Origin: Oikopleura dioica
Taxonomy: Eukaryota; Chordata; Appendicularia; Copelata; Oikopleuridae
Assembly (NCBI GenBank): GCA_907165135.1
Contig: OU015568.1
Coordinates: forward strand, 13,338,501 to 13,402,500
DNA length: 64,000 nt
Direction of reading: 5' to 3'
Position numbers and translations under genes: made by a program. The notes beneath the pieces are model-generated. The model was not told where the DNA came from. It made no database searches and saw only the letters and a program-made list of their open reading frames with translations. Of this stretch, positions 45,576 through 55,600 are shown one piece after another (within the stretch, counting starts at the first letter, position 1; the number at the start of each line of letters is the position of its first letter).

Positions 45576-46777
45576 ATGTCTACTGCTGCTCGACGACGTC
45601 TTATGCGGGATTTTAAAAGGCTCCAGGAAGACCCCCCAGCTGGTGTTTCCGGAGCCCCAACAGACAACAATATTCTCCTCTGGAACGCTGTAATATTTGG
45701 CCCGGCAGATACACCGTTTGAGGACGGGACGTTCAAACTAACCATAGAATTTACAGGTACACTTTCAAACTTGGCTCTATCTGAAATCAAATTGTAGAGG
45801 AGTATCCAAATAAACCGCCCGTCGTGAGATTTACCTCTAAAATGTTCCATCCGAATGTTTACGCGGATGGGTCCATATGCCTTGATATCCTGCAAAACCG
45901 CTGGTCGCCCACATATGATGTGTCTTCTATCTTGGTTGGTTGTGCATGAGTAGTAATGCTTTTATATGAAGCATATATAACTTCGTATTCGTTCACTGTG
46001 ATGAATTTAAAACTTTTTGCAGGCAAAATTCTAACTTTGCCTGTTTTCATACCTAGCAGAAAGCCCGTAAAATTTCGAGTCGCCTGGACTAGATTTGGGC
46101 CAAAACCGTCATACGGTGACGTCATAAATGACGTATAAAGTTGGCAAAAATGGCGATTTTGGCCAAACTTTGAGTCAGTTTTTAGGGGCTTTATTAAAGG
46201 AATTTTTCGGTGTTTTATAGCTCAAATTGATCCTTGTGAAAAACTGAACTAAGGTTTTCAAGATTTTTTTATTTGGTTGAAAATTTTTTTTCGGGAAATT
46301 CTAGAGCCCAGTTTTTCAAAATTTTTTTAAAAACCCTTAAAAACCTTAGTTCATTTTTAAATAAGCTTTCATTTGAGCTATAGAACACTCCTTAATTCCA
46401 TCGGGAAGGCAATTAAAATTTGACTCAAAGTTTCGCCTATTTGGGACCTTCTGACGTCATTTGTGACGTCATTCTCTAGAAAATTTCAAAAACGATTTGG
46501 TCAAATCGACTCAAAATTTTACGGGCTTTCATAGGGGTACAGAATCCGGCCAGGTCAGAAATTTGCCTGCAAAAAGTTTTTTAAATTCATCTGTAATATT
46601 TGTTCGAACAAGTGTAAATTTGCCGTTTAGACATCCATTCAATCACTTCTCGATGAACCGAACCCCAACTCACCCGCCAATTCCCAAGCCGCTCAACTCT
46701 TCCAGGAAAACAGACGAGAATATGAAAAGAAAGTGATGCAGGTCGTCGAGCAGAGCTGGAAGGAGGACGATGAGTAG
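45576..46777 (+). CDS. UBE2A: Ubiquitin-conjugating enzyme E2, RAD6/UBE2A-B orthologue
   Basis: The E2 that works with RAD18 on PCNA and with RNF20/40 on histone H2B. Exons 45576-45756, 45797-45934 and 46631-46777 encode about 154 residues. It begins [20 protein letters not shown], has the catalytic cysteine at residue 88 in [20 protein letters not shown], and continues [20 protein letters not shown]. The short acidic tail KEDDE resembles other animal RAD6 proteins. The second intron is 696 bp and is almost filled by an inverted-repeat element. The start is 13 bp downstream of a TTTTTTCAG acceptor. Confidence 0.97.
46000..46591. mobile_element. MITE with about 80-bp inverted repeats in the UBE2A intron
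   Basis: Left end GATGAATTTAAAACTTTTTG continues into CAGGCAAAATTC. The right end is its reverse complement (GAAATTTGCCTGCAAAAAG then TTTTTTAAATTCATC). A second matching block, AAAGCCCGTAAAATTTCGAGTC, lies inward on each arm. The inner part carries several TGACGTCA-type octamers facing each other. No coding frame. Target-site duplication is not clear. Confidence 0.8.
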
Positions 46778-46929
46778 TCCCGCATCTCATTCCTCACTCC
46801 TTAGTTTCTCTTCAGTGAAGAGCCACATTCTCACTTTTTAATGTAGCAATAAATTATTGTGTGAAAAAACCTCTTAATGAAAAACAAAGACTTCACAACA
46901 GTTGAGTGTTTTTGTTCAGATGATCTTGA

Positions 46930-49594
46930 ATGAATCGGCTGGGATGCACCAGAAGCAGGCTAGTTAGATCCAAGTTAGCAGTGAACATCGAAAACTTGCA
47001 AAATGCGTTGAAATTTGTTCATGAAACTGGGCATTGTTCTTATGTGGAGGGTTTCAACTATGAAACTTTTGAGATTGTTATATTGAAGTGATCATTTCGA
47101 AACCCCGTTACTAGATATCCGACGATGTATTTTGCAAATACGGCGCTTGGAGGACCTCTTTTCGCAGCTCGATAGTAACTCTCAAAGATCAGCAATTCAC
47201 AGTCTTTACTCGACGCCTTCTATAGATCGAAAGTTCAAAATTTCTGAGTTTTCAAAGAATGCCTCAACATCTTTGAATCTCCAAAATGACCTGCCAGATT
47301 TCGAAGTTGCAGCTTCTTACCAATACCTGTCGAGACTTCCCAAATCAAAACCGCTTGTAAATGCTGACAGTCTTGTATTGTTTGAGGATAAGCAAATGGA
47401 TTCTGAACTCAAGGAAAAGGTTCTTGAGGCGATTGTCTGTCAGATGCTTTTCAACTCGTCTCTTAGAGGTTTGATACTACGATTATTTCTAAAAAATATT
47501 TTTAGACAAACTTAAATCGGTGACACAAGTTATCGAACGCGCTTCATCAAGTGGAATCAGGTCGTCCGGAGCTCTTAGTCTTGTGTATCAATATGCGAGA
47601 GTGGCTGGTACCCATGAGAAAAATTATTTACTCGGAGTGAAAGATCAGTTCCTGGAATACGCAGAGCGACTGCAAATCGTTGATGATACGTTTACTTTGA
47701 TAAGACTGGGTAATGCTTTAGAAGTTCTGAATTTCGATGATATCAAGTCCTTCTTTCCCTACTTGGAAATTCTTGCGAATATGAAGCCTTCAACTATTAG
47801 ACCGACAATAACAACGACTCTAGCACAGTACACAAGGCCGCAAAAACCTCAGCAAACCAGCAATCCATACGTTTCAGTATCTCCTTCTTTTGCAAACCCT
47901 TATCATCGAGAATATCAATTTCGAAGCGATTTCCGAAGCCAACTCGAACGCCTGGTCGAGTTTCCATCATATCTTGCTCTGGTTATGCCTTATTTGACGA
48001 AGAAGCAGCGAGATTTACTGCGAAGCAGAGTTAAAAGAACCCATTTACTGAATATCGAACGCGGTTACGATCAGTATCTCGACGTTATCAGAAGCTTTGG
48101 AGGTTCTAATACAGACTCGTCAAATCTAGCTTGTTGGAACCTAGGGCTTCTGCCGTATTCTGACTTTAGCATTGAATGTCCGGTCGATGGCTGGTTTCCC
48201 TGCGAAGACGATTCGTTAACTCTAGCATTACACGAGCATTATACGAGCATCGGACCGGGTCTTCTTTCATGCGTAGAGAATCAGAGAACAAAATGGAAAA
48301 TGAAATCGAAAGTCAAGATTTCCACTGCCTTAGCTGAGCATTATGAAGGTAATCCTGCGCATGCCAAACGACTGGAATATTTAAAATCAATCTGGAGATC
48401 GCAATCTTGGCATCCAGTTCAAGGAATTTTATATGGAGGTTCAGCACGTGGATCAAAAATCCTTTTTGGAGACAACGAAGAGTATGAAAAAGATGACAAT
48501 GGAGACGTTAAATATTTTGCAATCCTGGATCGTTCGTTTGAGTTTTTCAATTTTCAAGAAGCGATGGAAATCGTAGAAGAGATTGGAAAGTTTTTCGATG
48601 AGAATCAATCGGAGATTAATGATTTCTGCTGCTTAAAATTGCCAAGTACCGTCAAATTTTGGGTTCTCTCTGAGTGCTTTTCCTCACTCGACAAAAGACG
48701 TAGAGAAGAACTACAAGGTTTATTGAAGAATAAAAATCTCAATAAATTTTTATGTCTGAAACGAAGAATACAGCAGGACAAAGTTCAGGAGTATGTTTTC
48801 GAATTAATGGATGATGGAGATGGAAAAGGTTTGTCAAAACTTATGTCAAGTCTCCAAAGAGATTCTTCGTGGAAAATAAAGCTTCCGGATTTCGTCTACT
48901 TGGAGGTATTGAAACGAATTCGAGAAGATGACCAATTTTTTCATTTACGTGGACGAAAATGGGAGAAACATTTGTACGAAAAACTTCATAAAAAATATGA
49001 TGACCTTCAAATTCCAACAAAACTTATTTTGGAGAGGGAGCTTAAAAAGAGCTCGATGGAAGAATCAAAATTTATTCAGACGAAAATCAGTAATTTGCCG
49101 AAGAGACCATCTTCTCCAGAAGAAATTTCTCTGAATGTTAATTATCTTATTGGACTGCTGAACTTTAGCTTGGAGTCTTCCTCAAGAATGAAAGGAATTT
49201 TTAAGGCTTTGAAAAATGTGCCAATTTATTGGATTTATTTTATACGTGCTTGTGTCTTTTCTGAGAATCGGCAGTTATTGAAGGATGCTCTTGAAAAGTG
49301 TCTCAGAACAGACTCTATGTCTCAAGGTAATTTTATTAGAAAAATAACCCTATTAATACCACAAATTACACAAACTTAGACGTTCTCATATCTTCAATGA
49401 TAAATATAAAAGAAGAAATTCTACTTACGAATGATAAAAAGCTTTTGAAACTTTATGTCTGTACCCTTGAAAGATTGCCTCAAGTATTTTACTTTTCTGG
49501 GTTAATTGATTTCGTCTCACTTCTGAGAGAATACGGAATGTCGGAGGAAATCGTAAAGATTTCGCATCACTTTCAATCCCAACAACGAACTTAA
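46930..49594 (+). CDS. Unidentified large helical protein, copy A of a tandem pair (frameshift near 47090)
   Basis: I do not recognise the family. The protein is about 860 residues, rich in Leu, Lys and Glu, with predicted helices and no membrane segment. It starts MNRLGCTRSRLVRSKL, and LKFVHETGHCSY aligns with IEFAHATGKCSY in copy B. Around 47087-47091 the frame shifts by one base relative to copy B, then continues to the intron near 47468. The main exon contains SYLALVMPYLTKKQRDLLRS and LPDFVYLEVLKRIREDDQFF, and the last exon ends FQSQQRT-stop. Copy B has recognisably similar segments (MIPYLSTINAHYLKNHV and HEWEKNLFKNAKKYD). The frameshift could be an error or damage. The stop is 41 bp before copy B, suggesting an operon of paralogues. 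Confidence 0.65.
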
Positions 49595-49635
49595 TTAACC
49601 TTGTCTATCTTTATTCAAATTTGCATTTTTGAAGA
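49595..49635 (+). promoter_or_regulatory. Operon-type spacer between the tandem paralogues
   Basis: 41 bp from the stop of copy A to the ATG of copy B. It contains TTATTCAAATTTGCATTTTTGAAG|A directly before the start, a plausible spliced-leader acceptor. Confidence 0.5.
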
Positions 49636-52600
49636 ATGCTTCGAAGGGCTCGTCCACGATTGAAAAACTTCCCAAGTCGGCAAGTTTCGACAACCATTAT
49701 CGAAGCCATTGAGTTTGCGCATGCGACCGGAAAATGTTCCTATGGCGTTCGAAATGGAATCCACGATCTTGTCTTCCTCGAAAAGTGCGATTTGCCGGAT
49801 GTGACGCTTGATAAAAGCTTGGAAATCATTTTCCGCGTTGGGAGTTTCGATCAACAAATAGATTTCAAGGTAACATTATCTCGTTTACGTCTTGTGTATC
49901 GCTTAGAGATTCGCGACAACTGCTCGAAAGCATGTTGAAACAAGTGAGCTATCGCTGGAGACAAGGACGGCCTGTTTGGGTTACCTCAATTTATCGCAAT
50001 CGAGGATTCATGCTCATCAGTCGGATCTAGTCAGGAAATGGTTTATTCTTGATTTTTAGTGTTATAGACTATAACTTATAGTATGGCTATAACGTATGAC
50101 TGTTTTACTGCATAGCATTTCTGCTTCTGATCACTGTGCGCGCCCAACGCGCGGCGACCTTTCCCTTTTTCCCTTTTTGTTATTAATTATTCACTGCACC
50201 ACCAATAATTTCGGCTGCTCCGCCGATATTCTCGCGCGGCGCTCCGATATTCTCGGAAGGGCCGAGAATATCCGCGGACGCTCTCCCGATATTCTTGGAC
50301 GTTGCTCTGATATTCTCGGATAGGCCGAGAATATCCCTGTAGAAAAGTGTACCCTATATAAGGACGACACCCACCATCAAATCAGTAACGTTCTCAGGGG
50401 TCACTTTGAGCAAGACCTACGGCTTTATGCCTAGAGATTACTGTACTGAGACTGTACTAGCGCTGGTCGCAGAATAAATCGGAAACGCTTATTAGCTTTT
50501 TATTACAATTGTAGTGTGTCTTTATTTCACGCAAGCCATACTGCAACATTGGTGTCAGAAGTGGGATTCTGCCTAGTTATTAATTATTCACTGCACCACC
50601 AATAATTTCGGCGAATTTAAAAAAAAAAAATCTATCAAGAATAAGTATGGAATTTATAACGTGAAATTTTTATTTCCAAAAAGATTAAAACACTAAATCA
50701 TCTCTTTCTTAGTTTTTTCTTCTCTTTCAAAGAGCTGGACAATACGCGAAAAATAGTGCGACTGATCACAAGGGAGGCAAAATGCAGAATGACGTCCGAT
50801 TTCAAAAGCGAAAATTTCGGCGCTGAATACATTAATATTTATGGACAAGCGCGCGCTCTGAATGGCTCGAAGCACCTATATTGACTCAGGCATCCAATCA
50901 GACGATAGAAGAAATAAATTATTCATGAAGTGCGCACCCTCTCAAAATCACCATCTTTTAAAAAGTAAGACTAACTTGTCTTCGAAAATTGAAAAATTTC
51001 AATTTTTTGATATCGTGAAAATGCCAATCAAATCAAAACAAATCCTTTATTATTTTGAAGATGGCACCGAAAAAGAAATGGTTTACCGTTATGTGCTTCC
51101 ACGAGTCCTGTCAATATATCCACCAACCGAACATATACAGAAACCAGAGAAATGGCAAATAATTTTCGACATGATTGCGATTATAGAAGAAATCCGTAGA
51201 GACACGACGGAATTCATAGCCACGCAAAACTTCTCCGTCGGACAATCAGAAGCTCTTTACAATCATTGGTTAATAAGCCAGTCAAGGAAAAGAAGAGACC
51301 AAAGGGAGCACTTAATTCTCTGGATCTGCAAAGCAACATTTGTGTGCGACGTTTGGAAATCAAAACATGGAAATATAACGGGAATCGGGACACAAGTGCG
51401 CGTTGCGTTTGATAAAATGTTCAATGGACAGCAAGAATTTTGGAGAAATTTTATGAAGATGGATACCAACTCTGAGACAAAAATTGCGAAAATTCTGATG
51501 GAACAATTCAAGAACAAAGTTGAAACCTGCCTGTACGGAGGAAGATCAACTACTACTCAAGGATTTTCTGAAGGAGGGAAACCTCGAAATAGGCAGGCTG
51601 AATCAGGCATGGTATCGATGAGTCAAGATTCCGGACATTCTGCAAAAAACGAATCACGTTCGAAGAAAAGGGCACAACAAGTGACGGAGATAAATAAACC
51701 TGAAGTTCTTAATGAGCAATTTCAAGAGATGTATTACGCACCATTGAACAATAATGCCTCAGCTGTCGATATAAGACCACTTCCGATTATTACCAACCAT
51801 CACAGTCAACAATCAAGCCTGCAGACAAAGAACCAACAACTGATGAATCAGACTGGAAACGGCGGAATTCAGCCAAGCCAACAAGCTTTCGACTCAACTG
51901 ATGCGACAGGCCCACCAGCTAAACGGCGAAAAATTGTCGGCGACAGTGACTCTTTCTTCATGGCAAATAACACTGGCGAGAAAATTCAAGCTTACCAATT
52001 GCCTGATAACATTGACAAAATTTTGAATTTAGATGGTAGCCAGGGAAATTTTACCGGAAATATGCATGAAGGGACACACATGGTGGAACCAAGCAATCAG
52101 CTACAGTCAGCAACTACTGACCAACAAACTCATCGACAAACCAAAAGAGCGAGAACTCTTTCAGAGCAAGGATCAACAAATAATGACATGAACATTATTC
52201 TACCAAATCAAAGTGCCGAATCATGGAATGATAACAAGAGTATTGAGCCAGATATACGACCAGCAAACGAAATCGGAGAGCCTAATCAAAATGATTCCAA
52301 CAATTTAAATCCTCCTTTGCCGTGCCTCGATGCAGACACCGACTTTGAATCTTTTTTTGCTCAACTTGAGGCGGACAATGTCAAGAAGTTCGATGAAACT
52401 TTCACCTGGAAGTTCTTTTAAAAACTATGATTCCACCAGGAGTTAGCGGAAAACTCTTCACTCCGTGGAAAAGAGGATTTGTCGTTAGAAAAAGATGCGA
52501 CAAATACACGTATATTGTTACCCCAATCGAAGCTCCTAGGAGGCGATTTCTTGTGCATCGCGATCGAATACGCATCCTGCACCGGAATCTTAAGAATTCG

Positions 52601-55600
52601 CCAAAGGTATGATGACGCGTCAGAAAAGTGTATGTTGATGACTAAACGGAATTACCTAGGAGCAGACGACACTTCAGGAGAAGAATAAAGATAAAGAAGG
52701 AATCGTTAAACCGAATGAAAATTCGGTAGTTAATAGTCAGGCGCCACCAGTAGAAACAGAAGAGGAAACATCAACATCAGCGGTGCCTAGAAGAAAGACT
52801 AGAGGACAGAAAGTGTCGTACAGTAAGTTTTTCTGAGACATGAAGCTAAGGATAGAAGATCGTCCTCCAAGAAACTCCATGTCTACAACTCACGCAGAAG
52901 AGACAGAAAACGTCGATTCGGGAAGAGACTTGACTGCAAAATCAAAATTTGTTAACCTCGATAATTCTTTCTGCGAATAAGCCGAGTAAAAGACAAAACA
53001 CTAACTCTGACTTATTAAGATAACTCGAGGTCTACGATATGAAACGAAAACCAAACAAAGACGAAATTAATCACCAAAATGATATGCATTTTGATAAGGA
53101 AAGCACGGAAAATTTACGAATCAATGACGAAGAAATAGAAGAAAAATCAAACAACTCGCCGAAGAAGAAAAAAGTTAGCTACAAAGAAAACAGTCAAGCG
53201 AAATCGACAAGCAGGGGATCAGAATCGCAGATTCAAACGAACCGACTTATTATTGCCTGTTTGATTTGCTTGGATACTGTTAAAACTCCTAAACAACTAC
53301 ATTGTAACCACACATTCTGTAGTGAATGCATCGACTACTGGTACTTGGTTTCCAGTAAGACTTGCCCCCAGTGTAGGAAAAACATAAGCTGGAGCGTAAT
53401 TAACGGACCAAAATGGAAAACAAATTTGATTAACAAATTCAACGAAGAGAATATAAAAGAACAAAAGGTGACGAAAAGGAAGAAGAACTTCGAAGATTGA
53501 AAAAGTTCTAACCGAAGGGAGGAGAGAAGAGAAAAGAAGTTGAATCTTCTTTAATTATTCTGGATCAATCGAGTTACAAAAATGTTTTCGATTCTTCTGA
53601 CAACTCAAACTTTCGTTGATCAAAAAAAACCTGTTATTCACCATTTAAGAAGCCTTACATAAAAAACGTTGTGATGGGATTAAGTCAAGAGTCAATAAGC
53701 GACATCTTTTCATCTCGAACAAGACCTAAATCGACATCTTTCCCGCCTAAACATTCACTTTCTTCTTTCGATTGTGGACAAAAGTCAACGTTTTCAGTGT
53801 TTCACGGAAAGGATGATTGAATAAGTCGGAACTCTGGTCTTAAAATCGCGCAAAAAGTTTGACCAAGTAATATTGCTGCTAAGAAAATGGACGGAACTTG
53901 AGCACAATATCGGCATCACCTGATGATGAATCCAAAATCGATGAATCAACATTGGAGCCCAAGTGTTAATTAATGAAGGAGGGAAGAGTGTTATAGTATG
54001 GCTATAACGTATGACTGTTTTACTGCATAGCATTTCTGCTTCTGATCACTGTGCGCGCCCAACACGCGGCGACCTTTCCCTTTTCCCTTTTGTTATTAAT
54101 TATTCACTGCACCACCAATAATTTCGGCTGCTCCGCCGATATTCTCGCGCGGCGCTCCGATATTCTCGGAAGGGCCGAGAATATCCGCGGACGCTCTCCC
54201 GATATTCTTGGACGTTGCTCTGATATTCTCGGATAGGCCGAGAATATCCCTGTAGAAAAGTGTACCCTATATAAGGACGACACCCACCATCAAATCAGTA
54301 ACGTTCTCAGGGGTCACTTTGAGCAAGACCTACGGCTTTATGCCTAGAGATTACTGTACTGAGACTGTACTAGCGCTGGTCGCAGAATAAATCGGAAACG
54401 CTTATTAGCTTTTTATTACAATTGTAGTGTGTCTTTATTTCACGCAAGCCATACTGCAACACTAGCACTCAAATAAAAGGGAGAAATATTATATTGATAC
54501 AGTATATTCAAAACCATATTCAGAAGTCATCTTTTCGAAAAAAATACAGATGTTAGAACATGTTCAAAACTGCTGAACATTCTCGTCAACGATCTTCTCA
54601 AAGAATTTTCTGAACAAAATGCGAAAATAATTGACACTCTAATTCAAAAAGTCCATCATGACCGAGGGCCGGAAGCAATAAGAAAATCCTTAGCATCAGT
54701 TCTTTTATTCCAAAAGATAAATCCGCTGCTCAGCCACTTATTCCCTTTTGTAAACGTCAAGTCTTCCGAATTGATTTCATCCGACATTCCTTGGATTCCT
54801 TTACTAAACACGAAATATGGAGATCTACGTAATATAATCAGACATAAATGTGAAGGCCTTGTACGACCAATTTACGAACCAATGAAGACTTTACTCAGCT
54901 CTGATTTGGACCCGGTCTCCAAGAAAAACTTATCATCAGAATTGATTGAAGTCCTCGTTGATTCCAGTTTGCATAATCATTTTAGCAAAGCTTATATGCC
55001 GAACAAATTTCATTTCGACAAAGTAATTGGGAAGTTTCGCCATCAAATAAAGCGAATTTATGAAGACCCAGAATTTGTTCATGCTATGATTCCATACCTC
55101 TCAACTATAAATGCTCATTATCTGAAGAATCATGTCTGTTTGCTTCGGAATATCGAACGTAAGAATGGAAATATCGAGCTGGAGCGCACGATTCTGGATT
55201 TGCAAAAAGAAGTCAAATATGGACGAATTCCATCTTGGGAACTGGGAATGGCACTGAGGGGCTTCAGAACATATGACTTAAAATATACAACACCAAGTGA
55301 ACTTGAAGACTGGCTCGATGAAATTCTTGAATATGACGGAATTAATAAAGATATAGCCAGGCAAATTTTCAAAGACATGAACACACCCTGGCTTTCGTCA
55401 AATAATTCGGAGCTGAAGGTCTTGGAAAAGTTGTATTTCTTCGCAAAAGAAAAGAGAATGAAGAAATCGATTAGAGAAGCCATCGTAAGGGAGATAGGAA
55501 ACAGAGCTCTCGATCCGTCGCCATTATGTCTACTAGCGATGGGAGTGAGCAGCAAACTCGCAAAATCTGGAATTGACTTTCCTCGCGCAGTCACGAAGAA

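Larger units (their letters stand above)
50060..54461 (+). mobile_element. Non-autonomous Ty3/gypsy-derived LTR retrotransposon carrying a RING ORF
   Basis: A 4.4-kb element with two near-identical LTRs (489 and 473 bp), TG...CA ends, a primer-binding site after the 5' LTR and a purine tract before the 3' LTR. The 3.4-kb interior has no reverse transcriptase, RNase H, protease or integrase core. It contains a 519-codon ORF, a short ORF resembling the C-terminal end of gypsy integrase, and a RING-finger ORF. The LTRs differ mainly by a 14-bp indel at the left end, homopolymer length and a few substitutions, so insertion was recent. It lies in the sense orientation within an intron of copy B. 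Flanks read ...TTTTTAG before and CTAGC after, so any duplication is at most TAG plus one mismatch. Confidence 0.92.
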
